Assembly: GCA_002746535.1 (NCBI GenBank)
Contig: NVWA01000017.1
Span: 62,001-126,000, forward strand
Direction of reading: 5' to 3'
Length of the DNA stretch: 64,000 nucleotides
Source of the DNA: Planctomycetota bacterium
GTDB taxonomy: Bacteria > Planctomycetota > GCA-2746535
Part shown: one piece after another, positions 52,361 to 61,693 of the stretch
Layout of the letters: each line of letters starts with the position of its first letter
Numbering within the stretch: the first letter of the stretch is position 1
Notes under the pieces: model-generated
Database searches by the model: none
Told to the model about the DNA's origin: nothing
The model's input: the letters and a program-made list of their open reading frames with translations, nothing else
Program-made: the position numbers and the translations under genes

Positions 52361-54469
52361 ATGAAACTCGGAGAAACAATTAGTAAAAGCATTTCGCTAA
52401 ACAATTTAGAAATATCAGTAGAAACAGGAAAAATTGCTAAGCAAGCAAATACGGCCATATTAAGATGTGGCGATTTAGTAATATTAGCATCAGCTGTTGG
52501 AACAACTAAACCAAAAGAAGGATTAGACTTCTTTCCACTTTTGATTGATTATAGAGAAAAATATTATTCATCTGGCAAAATTGCTGGCGGTTATATTAAA
52601 AGAGAAGGACGACCTTCTGATAATGAAATTATTACAGCAAGAACTATTGACCGCCCTATTCGTCCGTTATTTCCTCAAGGATACAAAAACGAAACATCTG
52701 TTAATATTTTATTATTATCAAACGCAGAAGAATATGATGCTGACGTATTTGCTTTAAACGCGGCTTCTTGTGCTTTAGCAATATCAGACATTCCTTTTAA
52801 AGGTCCCGTAGGTTGCGTTAGAGTTGGTAAAATTGATGGTGAATTGATTTTGTTCCCTACTAAATCACAACTTGAAGTTTCAAAATTAAACATCGTTGTT
52901 GCCGGTACATCTAAAGCAGTAACAATGGTTGAATCTATTGCTTATGAATTAAGTGAAGATGAAATGCTTGAAGCAATAGAATTTGCACATGAAAATGTCA
53001 AAAAACTAGTGGCACTACAAGAAGAACTTGTCGCTGTTGCCGGTAAAAAGAAATTTGAATATACTTTTGAAAGAAATGAAAATTTATATAACGCTATTTC
53101 TGAAAAATATACATCAGAATTAGCTGAAGCTTTGAATACTGCTTTAAAAGATGAACGTGGCGCAAATGTAAAAGCTGTAAAAACAAAAGCTAAAGAAGAG
53201 TTTGCTTCAAGTGACTTGTCAACTGAAGGTTCATTTAAAGGTGACTTTGCTGATGGCTGGGAAAGATTACAAGAAAAATTAATGCGGGCAATGATTTTAG
53301 ATAATAAGAGAGTTGATGGCCGTGCTACAGATGAAATTAGAGATATTCTAGTTGATGTTGACTTTTTACCTAGAACTCATGGCTCTTGTGTATTCACTAG
53401 AGGCGAAACACAATCATTAGTGACATCTACTTTGGGTACAGTTGATGATGGCCAAAGAGTAGAAACAGTTACTGCCTCTACTGTTGAAAATTTCATGCTA
53501 CACTACAATTTCCCTCCTTATTGTGTTGGTGAAGTTGGTGCACCTCGAGGAACAGGCCGTAGAGAATTAGGTCATGGAAATCTTGCTAAAAAAGCGTTAA
53601 TTCCAGTTATGCCTAAACTTGATGATTTCCCTTATACGATCAGAATTGTTTCAGAAATCATGGAATCAAATGGTTCATCTTCTATGGCATCAATTTGTGG
53701 AGGCACAATGTCTTTGATGGATGCAGGAGTTCCGATTAGTAATCCAGTTGCGGGCATTGCTATGGGTCTAATTAAAGAAGAAGATAAATACACTATTCTA
53801 AGTGATATTTTGGGTGATGAAGATCATTATGGCGATTTAGATTTTAAAGTTGCTGGAACTCAAAATGGCATTACAGCCTTACAAATGGATATCAAAATTG
53901 AAGGTTTAACATTTGATATTATGAAAGATGCATTAGCTCAAGCAAAAGTTGGCAGAATTCATATTTTAAAAGAAATGATGAAGCCATTATCTGCACCAAG
54001 AGCAGAAATAGCAGAAGATGCACCACGAGTGGTCAAAATGAAAATCAATCCTGATAAAATCGGAAAATTGATTGGTCCAGGTGGAAAAACAATTAGAGAA
54101 CTTCAAGAGACTAACAAATGTGAAATCAGTATTGCTGATGATGGCGTTATTACTTTGAGCGCTGGAAATCAAGAAGATATTGAACAATCAGTTCAAGCAA
54201 TTGAAGATTTAGTATGTGAGCCGGTAGTTGGCAAGATTTATCAATCAACTGTTAAAGCGATAAAAGATTTTGGTATATTCGTAGAGTTCATGCCTAAAAA
54301 TGAAGGTCTAGTTCATATTAGTGAATTACCAAATGATATGATTAAAGACATGAAAATTGGTGATAGCATTGCCGTAAAACTAAATGGTTTTGATTTTCAC
54401 GGTAGAGCTAAACTAGTTCATAAAGAACTACTTGAAGCAGCAGAAGAAGAAGTAGCTGTAAAAGAATAA
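52361..54469 (+). CDS. pnp: Polyribonucleotide nucleotidyltransferase (PNPase)
   Basis: A 702-residue protein of normal length. Two RNase PH-like domains (about 10-225 and 310-540) flank a helical linker; the first has FFPLLIDYREKYYSSGKIAGG, the second FTRGETQSLV and the active-site segment KVAGTQNGITALQMDIK. The KH domain (about 555-610) has IGKLIGPGGKTIRELQE and the S1 domain (about 620-690) GKIYQSTVKAIKDFGIFVEF. It degrades RNA from the 3' end with phosphate and can also add tails. AGGA lies six bases before the ATG. Confidence 0.98.
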   Translation: MKLGETISKSISLNNLEISVETGKIAKQANTAILRCGDLVILASAVGTTKPKEGLDFFPLLIDYREKYYSSGKIAGGYIKREGRPSDNEIITARTIDRPIRPLFPQGYKNETSVNILLLSNAEEYDADVFALNAASCALAISDIPFKGPVGCVRVGKIDGELILFPTKSQLEVSKLNIVVAGTSKAVTMVESIAYELSEDEMLEAIEFAHENVKKLVALQEELVAVAGKKKFEYTFERNENLYNAISEKYTSELAEALNTALKDERGANVKAVKTKAKEEFASSDLSTEGSFKGDFADGWERLQEKLMRAMILDNKRVDGRATDEIRDILVDVDFLPRTHGSCVFTRGETQSLVTSTLGTVDDGQRVETVTASTVENFMLHYNFPPYCVGEVGAPRGTGRRELGHGNLAKKALIPVMPKLDDFPYTIRIVSEIMESNGSSSMASICGGTMSLMDAGVPISNPVAGIAMGLIKEEDKYTILSDILGDEDHYGDLDFKVAGTQNGITALQMDIKIEGLTFDIMKDALAQAKVGRIHILKEMMKPLSAPRAEIAEDAPRVVKMKINPDKIGKLIGPGGKTIRELQETNKCEISIADDGVITLSAGNQEDIEQSVQAIEDLVCEPVVGKIYQSTVKAIKDFGIFVEFMPKNEGLVHISELPNDMIKDMKIGDSIAVKLNGFDFHGRAKLVHKELLEAAEEEVAVKE

Positions 54470-54510
54470 AATCAGCAATTGATTTTTTATATTAACAGTT
54501 TACTTTACAG

Positions 54511-54545
54511 AGGCGGAGCTAAATCAGCTCTGCCTTTTAATTTTA
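54511..54545 (+). terminator. Rho-independent terminator after pnp
   Basis: AGGCGGAGCT (54511-54520) pairs with AGCTCTGCCT (54526-54535) over AAATC, ten pairs with one G-U, followed by TTTTAATTTT. It ends rpsO-pnp transcription 40 bases after the stop; the next gene begins just after it and must have its own start or readthrough. Confidence 0.85.
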
Positions 54546-54549
54546 GCTT

Positions 54550-55161
54550 ATGACAGATACCCAATTTCACGAAGCAAGAGAATCCGCTCGCCTACCTCAG
54601 CAGAGATCTATTGAAGAAGATAATATTTTAGGCATGCTGGCAGTTATGTCTGGTTATATAGATTCCAAATCTCCAGCGTTTATGGATGCAATAGCAACAA
54701 ATCGTCAAATGAGCATTCTGGACAGGTTTATACACAAGAATTTACTGGAACCATATCAAGCCCAAGCAATTCAATTGGCGTTAGATGAATCTGAATTCAA
54801 AGATGCAGAGATGTTTGGGGAGGTGTTTATCAAATTATATGGCAGTGATAAAAAAGCCATCCTTGAAAAAGCCTATGAAATGCAGAAAAAAGCTGCGGAT
54901 GGTGAACGAGAATATATTGGCCAAATATTACTTAGATGTGGGCATGCAAATGTCAATCAGATCATGGATGTGTTAAAACATCAAGAAATTGAGCGAAATG
55001 AATTCAATTCTGATTTACTTACTCAAATAAAAATATTAGAAAAACATTTTAAACCACCCTTTATAAAATTATTTAAAGAGAAAAACCCAGAATTATTTTG
55101 GGTGTCTATTTCTTTTTCAATCGTTATTGCATCTCTAATATTATTTTCAGTATTCATTTGA
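54550..55161 (+). CDS. Tail-anchored protein with MshEN-like modules
   Basis: A 203-residue protein. Three segments follow the LGxxL-(x)n-LxxxQ-(x)n-xxQ pattern: near 54-78 (SILDRFIHKNLLEPYQAQAI), near 89-112 (MFGEVFIKLYGSDKKAILEK) and near 122-146 (YIGQILLRCGHANVNQIMDV). The same module opens the large kinase at 44725-49347. A single hydrophobic helix at about 183-203 ends the protein, so it should be anchored in the membrane with its domain in the cytoplasm. The start lies within five bases of the pnp terminator and has no clear ribosome site. Function unknown. Confidence 0.7.
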   Translation: MTDTQFHEARESARLPQQRSIEEDNILGMLAVMSGYIDSKSPAFMDAIATNRQMSILDRFIHKNLLEPYQAQAIQLALDESEFKDAEMFGEVFIKLYGSDKKAILEKAYEMQKKAADGEREYIGQILLRCGHANVNQIMDVLKHQEIERNEFNSDLLTQIKILEKHFKPPFIKLFKEKNPELFWVSISFSIVIASLILFSVFI

Positions 55162-55282
55162 TACAACAATAGCTATTTAATGCTTAAGACCACAACAATC
55201 AATTTCTTATAATTGTTGCCCTACTTAAAGCCTACAAATTCATTTATTCAAATAAGCTATCAATTAAAAGCCATAAAGAGCT

Positions 55283-56092
55283 CTATAATTGTGTTCTTGG
55301 GTCAAGTGAGCTTTGTTCAATATCCTTAAAATACTTGGCGGTTCTCACCTTCAGCTCTTGAGTTGAGTCTTCATCACACACAATAATTCCTTTTGGATGA
55401 TTCTGCAGTGAGCTTGCCGTCCACATATGATTAATACCTTCCTCTACAACCATTTTTAGTGCTCGGCTCTTCTTATCTCCAGAAACTAAAACAATGGCTT
55501 CTCTTGCATCCATAAATGTGCCTACACCAATCGTTAAAGCGAATCGAGGAACTTGCGAAAGATCATAATCGAAGAAACGACTATTGACCATTCTAGTTTC
55601 CTGGGTCAAAGCTTTTTTTCTAGTTCGACTAGCAAATGATGAACCGGGTTCGTTAAAAGCAATATGCCCATCTTCACCAATGCCACCTAGAAATAGGTCA
55701 ATTCCTCCACATGATTTGATCTTTTTTTCATAATTTTCGCACTCTTTGGTTAAGTCTTTGGCCATCCCATTTAATATATTGATATTTTTCTTTTGTATAT
55801 CGATATATTTGAAAAAATTCTGATTCATAAAATAATGGTAGCTTTGTGTGTGCGTCTTACTCAATCCGACATATTCATCCATATTAAAAGTAATTACATT
55901 TTTGAAGGATACCACTCCATCTTTTAATAATTTAATTAATTCTTTATAGGTACCTAATGGAGTTGATCCAGTTGGTAAACCTAATACAAAAGGCTTTTTA
56001 GCAGTAGGTTTTTTAGAATTAATTCTTCCAGCAATTCTATAGGCAGCCCATTTGGACATTTTCACATAATTTTGTTCAATAATAACTCTCAA
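55283..56092 (-). CDS. nagB: Glucosamine-6-phosphate deaminase
   Basis: A 269-residue enzyme converting glucosamine 6-phosphate to fructose 6-phosphate and ammonia. It has [16 protein letters not shown] (residues about 39-54), the base-bearing NMDEYVGL (about 70-77) and [17 protein letters not shown] (about 135-151) with the ring-opening Asp-His-Glu set. The start is a TTG at 56092, with GGGGA six bases upstream; the next ATG in frame would remove conserved N-terminal residues. It is divergent from murG, which draws on the same amino-sugar pool. Confidence 0.96.
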   Translation of the reverse strand: MRVIIEQNYVKMSKWAAYRIAGRINSKKPTAKKPFVLGLPTGSTPLGTYKELIKLLKDGVVSFKNVITFNMDEYVGLSKTHTQSYHYFMNQNFFKYIDIQKKNINILNGMAKDLTKECENYEKKIKSCGGIDLFLGGIGEDGHIAFNEPGSSFASRTRKKALTQETRMVNSRFFDYDLSQVPRFALTIGVGTFMDAREAIVLVSGDKKSRALKMVVEEGINHMWTASSLQNHPKGIIVCDEDSTQELKVRTAKYFKDIEQSSLDPRTQL

Positions 56093-56207
56093 AGCTATCC
56101 CCTAAATAATTTATCTTACGTTTTCTGAATGATCTGGATTATAGATTTATTTTGATTATCAGGTATCATAATTTAAGATTTTTTAATAACTTATATAGAA
56201 TAATATT

Positions 56208-57266
56208 ATGATAGTAATTGCTGCCGGGGGAACTGGGGGTCATCTATATCCAGCAATTGCTTTAGCTCAAGAATTAAAAAAAATAGATCCTAATTCACGC
56301 GTACTATTAACGGGTTCGCTCACCCCCATTGACGAAGAGATATATAATTCCTCTGGAATCCCTTTTGTGATTTTACCGTTCAGCAGACCAAAAATATCTT
56401 TGCTTGGTCTCCCAAAAACTTTGTTGATGATATTCCACTCGACGATTAAAGCCTTGAGTCTATTTAAAAAAGAGAAAATAAAAGTCGCTGTAGTATGTGG
56501 TGGCTTTGCCTGTATACCTATAGCATTAGCTTCGCGTTTAAAGAAAATCCCACTAATTCTTTTAGAGCAAAATGCTATTCCTGGGCGCACTAATAGATTT
56601 CTAGCGTCGAAAGCACATACCATTTATATTGAGTTCGATGAATCAAAAAAATATTTTTCAAATAATAATGTTATTAGAGCTGGTAATCCTATTCGAGAAA
56701 ATCTAAAAAATATTACTAATGATTTAAATAATAATACATTAGTTTTCATGGGAGGTAGTCTAGGTGCTTCCAAAATAAATCAAATAGCATCGGATATTAT
56801 TCCGACCCTAGCAACTTTATATCCAACATATAATATCATTCATTTAACAGGCAAAAATGACTTCATCAAAATAAAAGATTTATATACAAATTATACTAAT
56901 ATTGAGGTTTTTGAATTTTTATTTGATATGAAAACTGTCTATACAAAGGCAACTTTAATCATTGGGAGAAGTGGTGCAACTAGCATTGCTGAGTTAGCTT
57001 GTATTGGAATCCCAGCAATATTTATTCCTTATCCATATGCTAAAGATGATCATCAAAAGCTAAATGCTATGGCACTTGTAAAGGTTGGTGCAGGTATAAT
57101 GATAGAAGAAGATGAATTAAATTCAGAGGTATTATTAAGTAATATTAAATACCTGCTAGATAATAAAGAAAACCTAACCAATATGAGAAATTCATTGCTT
57201 AATTGGTCAACACCTGATGCAGGCAAGGTTATTGCTGAGAAAATATTAAATATAACTACTCAATGA
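56208..57266 (+). CDS. murG: UDP-GlcNAc:undecaprenyl-PP-MurNAc-pentapeptide GlcNAc transferase
   Basis: A 352-residue GT28 enzyme that makes lipid II at the inner face of the membrane. It opens with the glycine loop AAGGTGGHLYPAIALA (residues 5-20), has CGGFACIPIALASRL (about 97-111) and the UDP-GlcNAc-binding GRSGATSIAELACIGIPAI (about 250-268), all in place. The start ATG has no strong ribosome site. It stands alone here, away from the usual mur/fts cluster. Confidence 0.96.
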   Translation: MIVIAAGGTGGHLYPAIALAQELKKIDPNSRVLLTGSLTPIDEEIYNSSGIPFVILPFSRPKISLLGLPKTLLMIFHSTIKALSLFKKEKIKVAVVCGGFACIPIALASRLKKIPLILLEQNAIPGRTNRFLASKAHTIYIEFDESKKYFSNNNVIRAGNPIRENLKNITNDLNNNTLVFMGGSLGASKINQIASDIIPTLATLYPTYNIIHLTGKNDFIKIKDLYTNYTNIEVFEFLFDMKTVYTKATLIIGRSGATSIAELACIGIPAIFIPYPYAKDDHQKLNAMALVKVGAGIMIEEDELNSEVLLSNIKYLLDNKENLTNMRNSLLNWSTPDAGKVIAEKILNITTQ

Positions 57267-58091
57267 GATTTTATAACAGTTCTATAGTGAATTTTTCCTA
57301 TTAAACAGTGATAAATTTAAAACAATTAGAACCTAGATATGTTAAAAAAAGAGATGAATAGGTAGTTTATTGTGATTTTTTTTTTGATAATTTATTAACT
57401 TTTTATTAAAAAAATCATTTTTATTAAAGTTTTAAAAAAATATATTTAAAAAAATTATGTGCATTTAGGTAAAAATGAATGAATATTTTATCTGTTTTCT
57501 TCGATTACAAAAATTTATAATTAAGACTACAAGTTCGCGTGTTATTTATGTTTTACGATTGTTTTGAAATTATTTTTTTGAATACCTTAAATAACGCTTA
57601 AATGATTAAATCATAAACTATTGTTAAATGTTGACTTGATATAATTAAATGTCTTCGAAAATTCAGCATATAGGATAAATAAAGTTTATTTCACATCATT
57701 CACTACGATAAATGATTTGAATCTAGGATTCAATTTAATTGTAAGCCTCTTATTTGTATGCAGTTAGGCATATATAACTAAAGTCATTAAAAAATATCCT
57801 TTTCTAAATGGCTGAATGATTTTTTGGAAGAATTTTGTAATAATTAAATCATAAAACTAGCTTTTTATATTACTTCCAATACTCCGTTCACACTTTTCTA
57901 AAATCATTTTTAAAATCAATATTATGTTCAATAATAGATTAAAAAGTGAACTCTTACGAAATGGCAATCTATTAGATTATTCCATAAAACCAACGATTTG
58001 AGGGCAATAATTGATGTTAGAATGTGGTGACCTTGATAGGTAGTAAGGTTGTTACCTGATCAAAAAAAATAATAATAAAATTAAAAATTCT
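57267..58091. other. Extremely AT-rich intergenic region
   Basis: Over 800 bases without a credible gene. Lines 57361-57480 contain only 15 G/C in 120 bases. I looked for DnaA boxes, tmRNA, SRP and RNase P signatures and found none. Long A and T runs suggest bent DNA. A short GC-richer block near 58021-58062 (GGTAGTAAGGTTGTTACC) has weak pairing. Confidence 0.6.
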
Positions 58092-58120
58092 TTGTTTTTT
58101 AATTATTTATACTTTATAAT
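58092..58120 (+). promoter_or_regulatory. Promoter of the histone H1-like gene
   Basis: TTGTTT (58092-58097), 17 bases, TATAAT (58115-58120). The -10 box is perfect. The A/T runs upstream could act as an UP element, fitting strong expression of an abundant DNA-binding protein. Confidence 0.55.
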
Positions 58121-58191
58121 GGTTTCAAAGCTTGTCGTATGGATGTGACATGCTTTTCAAATTTTTAATAACTTTTTTATAGGGAGAGTTC

Positions 58192-58458
58192 ATGGCTACA
58201 GCAAATCAGCTAGCCTTGAGGCTAAAACACAAAGCAAATGCAGTTAAAAAACTTACAGTGGATATTGCAAGTGCAAAAAAAGCTGTATCAGCATTAAATT
58301 CTGCAATTGCTAAAGCAAAAGCTGCAGAATCTAAAAAGAAACCTGCTGCTAAGAAAAAGCCTGCCGCAAAGAAAAAACCAGCTGCTAAGAAAAAAGCTGC
58401 TGCAAAGAAGAAGCCTGCTGCTAAGAAAAAACCAGCAAAAAAAGCTAAAAAGAAATAA
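58192..58458 (+). CDS. Histone H1-like lysine/alanine-rich DNA-binding protein
   Basis: An 88-residue protein. Residues 1-42 form one or two amphipathic helices (NQLALRLKHKANAVKKLTVD), and residues 43-88 are repeats of K-K-K-P-A-A, the hallmark of bacterial H1-like proteins such as chlamydial Hc1/Hc2 and those of Planctomycetes. Such tails coat and compact DNA without sequence choice. AGGGAG lies eight bases before the ATG. A strong terminator follows. The repeats make the tail length prone to variation. Confidence 0.9.
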   Translation: MATANQLALRLKHKANAVKKLTVDIASAKKAVSALNSAIAKAKAAESKKKPAAKKKPAAKKKPAAKKKAAAKKKPAAKKKPAKKAKKK

Positions 58459-58472
58459 ATTAGTTTTATTAG

Positions 58473-58503
58473 AGGCTAATTGAATTATTTCAATTAGCCT
58501 TTT
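58473..58503. terminator. Strong hairpin terminator between convergent genes
   Basis: AGGCTAATTGAA pairs perfectly with TTCAATTAGCCT over a TTAT loop (12 pairs, 58473-58500) and continues into TTTTC. It lies after the histone-like gene and directly against the stop of the convergent VWA gene; on the other strand A-rich sequence gives TAATAAAACTAATTT, so it may serve both. Confidence 0.85.
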
Positions 58504-60317
58504 CAACCCTTCTTTCGTTCTCTATTATGAAAGAACTGCTCTACAATTCCTAAAATCAAAATAATTATAATAATTAAACTTGAAAAATTAAATTGATGTC
58601 TCTTTACCTCAATTTTATTTTGAAAAACTTTATGAGGCTTGTAATTCAAATTTTGATAAATATTTGATTCATCATTACTTAGTAGGTTTACACAAATCTT
58701 TTTATTACCATATGAAAAAAGCCCCGTATGTTCTAAAAGAATTGCCTCATTATTTTCTTCAATTTTAAGAGAGTTCAAAGACCCTGGTCTAATATTTTGA
58801 AAATCAGCAAACCCCTTTACGTACTTTGATCCATTTAAATACTTCCCCGTTTGCCAATGTTGAAATTCTGATTTAGAGAACTGTTCAAAAATTTTAGAAA
58901 TAATAAAAGGAAAAATAGGCAATTGAGTTATTTGTTTTTTATCGATAGCAAAATTTAAAGCAATTTGCTGGAACTCCCCATGCTCCCATATTACCAATAT
59001 GGGGTCCTTTGTTTTAGGATCTATCAATTTAATCTGACCATTTTTGAAAATTGTCATTTTTCTAATATCTTCAAATATTACAGAATTACTTATCTCTACC
59101 TCTTCAGACGAAAAAAAATTTATTGACTCTGCACCTGAATTATGCAATCCATTATCAACATGAAACAGCTCATTAGATTTTTCTGGTGAAACAATAATTT
59201 GATTTATTGAAGCCTCAGGTATAAATTCATTTGACACAATCACATCAAATTTTTTCAATTGCTCTTTTGATCTAATCAGATTAAGAGCTTTTCTTATATT
59301 ATTACCGCCAAGTGATTCTAATGCCTTTACAATTGAATTGTGGCCCTTCAACATAAACAATACTTCATTCACATCGGTTTTCATTCGATAGGAAGCAACT
59401 TTGTTATCGATGCTCAAAGCATCTCCCACGCAATTTAAATCTAATTCAATCAGATTTACCTCTTTAAAAATCTCCGGTGAGATTTCTTCAACAAATAAAA
59501 AAGAACCTTTTGCTTCAATAGCAGGAAACTGTTGTTTTAAAGTTATAAACTTACCATCAAGTTTTAATTCAATGTTGATATTGATAGGAAAATTAGAATA
59601 GTTCTTCAGAACTGCTGATATCTTATTCTCAGTAATCCAAAAATGTTTCCAGCCTACATTAATATGAGAGTCATCTTTAATATGAATGTATATTAAATCT
59701 TTAAAGTTTTTTATTATATCTTGATTAATTGAATCACTGATATAGATAATATTTTTGCCTTCATTGGCACTCAAAGAAGAATATAGTAATTGCTGATTCA
59801 CACCCATGTCAACAGGATCACTTTCATTTTCATTCAAGATAAAGCTAATATTTTTAACCGTTGTTTTCCTATTATTATTTTTCAATCTAGGATGAAATTT
59901 GATATTAATGACATCATCCTGTTTTAAGCCTACATTTATTAACGATTCATTTATTTGGCTTTTTAACCTTTCCCATCTACTTCCAAAAGGTGATGAAGTA
60001 GCTTTCATACTAACCGATCGATCAATAACAATCGTGAATTCAGGTCGTGTTTTTATTTCAGATTCCCAATTTGGTTTTAATGAAATAAACAAAAGAAAAA
60101 TCAGAATAATGATTTGAAAAATTAATGACTTTGATAAAAATTTTTGTTTGGCGGGATTAACAGCTGTTTTGCGAACTTTCTTCCATACATAAAGTGATGG
60201 TATTTTTTGAACAATTGATCGTTTATTCCAAATATGTAAAATTATTAAAACTGGTATACCAATACCTAAAAATAATATTAAATATTGTATTAATAATCCA
60301 CTGGATAGGATTAGCAT
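58503..60317 (-). CDS. BatA-like VWA-domain membrane protein
   Basis: A 604-residue protein. Two N-terminal helices (about 7-28 and 64-80) with a basic loop between them match the BatA double-transmembrane domain. The VWA core follows with a full MIDAS motif D-R-S-V-S (in FTIVIDRSVSMK, near residue 97). A last helix at about 580-597 is followed by basic residues. It resembles the two VWA proteins of the 1-17 kb operon in layout but is far from any DUF58 or MoxR gene. Its start shares one base with the tsaC stop (TGATG), so it is co-transcribed with tsaC. Confidence 0.8.
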   Translation of the reverse strand: MLILSSGLLIQYLILFLGIGIPVLIILHIWNKRSIVQKIPSLYVWKKVRKTAVNPAKQKFLSKSLIFQIIILIFLLFISLKPNWESEIKTRPEFTIVIDRSVSMKATSSPFGSRWERLKSQINESLINVGLKQDDVINIKFHPRLKNNNRKTTVKNISFILNENESDPVDMGVNQQLLYSSLSANEGKNIIYISDSINQDIIKNFKDLIYIHIKDDSHINVGWKHFWITENKISAVLKNYSNFPININIELKLDGKFITLKQQFPAIEAKGSFLFVEEISPEIFKEVNLIELDLNCVGDALSIDNKVASYRMKTDVNEVLFMLKGHNSIVKALESLGGNNIRKALNLIRSKEQLKKFDVIVSNEFIPEASINQIIVSPEKSNELFHVDNGLHNSGAESINFFSSEEVEISNSVIFEDIRKMTIFKNGQIKLIDPKTKDPILVIWEHGEFQQIALNFAIDKKQITQLPIFPFIISKIFEQFSKSEFQHWQTGKYLNGSKYVKGFADFQNIRPGSLNSLKIEENNEAILLEHTGLFSYGNKKICVNLLSNDESNIYQNLNYKPHKVFQNKIEVKRHQFNFSSLIIIIILILGIVEQFFHNRERKKG

Positions 60318-60925
60318 CAGATAGAAATTTTATCAAAGTATTCTAGCATCATTTGACATTCTGGACCTTCACGCAAAACCTCCAATTGATTGTCATTTAC
60401 TTTGAACACACTTGAGGACTCATTATATTCACAATTCCCTCCATCAATCAATAAGGAGACTTTGTCAATAAAATAGCGACTAGCCATCAGGAAGGTAGTG
60501 GCATCTTCATCATTAGAATAATTAGCACTGGTCACATACATTGGACCAACTTCTTCAAGCAGACTTAAAACGAATCCATTATTTGGAATTCGAACTCCTT
60601 GAGTACCGCCGTCTTCTTTATCAAATATTAAAGTGACGGGTCCTGGCCAGCATTTTTCCATAAAAGGTAACAAAGATGAATCAAAGGATAAGTTTAATTC
60701 TTGGAGTGCTTCAACATTGTGTACCATCATTGAAATTTGTTTTTTAAAATCTCGGCCTTTTAATCGATATATTTTGTTTAATGCTTCTTCATCATTAATT
60801 TTACAAGCAATTCCATAAACAGTTTCTGTAGGAATAATAATAATTTCACCTAAAGCTAAAGATTCGACACAAGATTTAATAGCATCAGGATGACTAAAAG
60901 AATATATTTTAGACCTATTAGCCAT
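60317..60925 (-). CDS. tsaC: Threonylcarbamoyl-AMP synthase
   Basis: I start at the ATG at 60925 (202 residues), which overlaps the PilZ gene end by eight bases; a TTG at 60946 is also in frame. The YrdC/Sua5 domain is plain: GEIIIIPTETVYGIACK (residues about 25-41), the K-x-R site in YRLKGRDFKKQISMM, CWPGPVTLIF and VTSANYSND. The enzyme joins threonine, bicarbonate and ATP to make threonylcarbamoyl-AMP for t6A37 of tRNAs reading ANN codons. It has no C-terminal Sua5 extension. Confidence 0.93.
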   Translation of the reverse strand: MANRSKIYSFSHPDAIKSCVESLALGEIIIIPTETVYGIACKINDEEALNKIYRLKGRDFKKQISMMVHNVEALQELNLSFDSSLLPFMEKCWPGPVTLIFDKEDGGTQGVRIPNNGFVLSLLEEVGPMYVTSANYSNDEDATTFLMASRYFIDKVSLLIDGGNCEYNESSSVFKVNDNQLEVLREGPECQMMLEYFDKISI

Positions 60926-61571
60926 TATCTCTAATCCAACTTTCAATACTACTTCTTAACTTTTGATCTTCGGCATAATAAAAGTTAATCTTACTGCCAT
61001 CTATTTTTATAAGTCCCAACATTTCAAAAGAACCCAATATTTTTGTCAATTCACTTTCTTCACAATCAAGCTCACCAATAGCTTCACTTACTTCCATATC
61101 AAAACCAATTTCTCTAAAATATATCTTTAAAAGATTTTTGCTTATTTCATTTACAATTAAAATATCAAACCCTTGCTCTTCAGTTGGAACATTACTTTGA
61201 GCAACTTCAAATTCACCTATGGAAAGACCTTTTTCTTCTAGTCTTTTACTAATGTATTCAAGAATACTTTTTTTATCTAGGGTAGATATACGTATGAATT
61301 TTATTCCCATTCCTTTATTTTCTCTTTTACTAGACCAGGTAACCATTCCTTTAGCATGTACTTGACTATCAGATGCTGGCAATGTAAATTCAAATTCAAA
61401 AAATGTACCTGTAGGTAGAGGACTATCAGTCTCAACAAAAATTCCACCCATGCCAATATTTAGAATTTTATTTTCCAATTCCTCTTGAAATTGGGGGGAA
61501 ATTGTTTTTGTTTTAATATTACTTAAGGCTTCTAAATCAACTCGAATAAATTTTCGATCACTTGTCATCAT
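60918..61571 (-). CDS. PilZ-domain protein with winged-helix-like C-terminus
   Basis: A 217-residue protein. Residues 5-115 are a PilZ domain: the R-K-F-I-R-V entry and N-I-G-M-G-G-I-F, then KGMVTWSSKRENKGMGIKF. The usual second motif D-x-S-x-x-G appears as N-I-G-M-G-G, so c-di-GMP binding is not certain. Residues about 135-217 look like a small winged helix (EAIGELDCEESELTKILGSF, then LGLIKIDG). AGGACA lies before two consecutive ATGs. It overlaps tsaC by eight bases. It may join second-messenger sensing to DNA or protein binding. Confidence 0.8.
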   Translation of the reverse strand: MMTSDRKFIRVDLEALSNIKTKTISPQFQEELENKILNIGMGGIFVETDSPLPTGTFFEFEFTLPASDSQVHAKGMVTWSSKRENKGMGIKFIRISTLDKKSILEYISKRLEEKGLSIGEFEVAQSNVPTEEQGFDILIVNEISKNLLKIYFREIGFDMEVSEAIGELDCEESELTKILGSFEMLGLIKIDGSKINFYYAEDQKLRSSIESWIRDNG

Positions 61572-61693
61572 TGTCCTACATAGGGATTTCTAAATTATTT
61601 TTCATATTTTATATCAGAAAGAACATTCTACCACAGATAAAAGGGCTTTATCTTGACACAATTACAGTAGATTCTAAAGAAACCTACAACCAA

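Noticed and set aside
57267-58091. Chromosome replication origin, because of the AT-rich stretch
   Set aside because: No DnaA box close to TTATNCACA was found, and dnaA, dnaN or parAB are not nearby. rsmG at 62975 alone is not enough.
58294-58506. Minus-strand frame of 70 codons opposite the histone-like gene
   Set aside because: It is the mirror of the lysine/alanine repeats, giving a phenylalanine/leucine run, and has no ribosome site.
61635-61653. Inverted repeat AGATAAA/TTTATCT between purD and the PilZ gene as a terminator
   Set aside because: The stem is seven weak pairs and no T-run follows on the minus strand.
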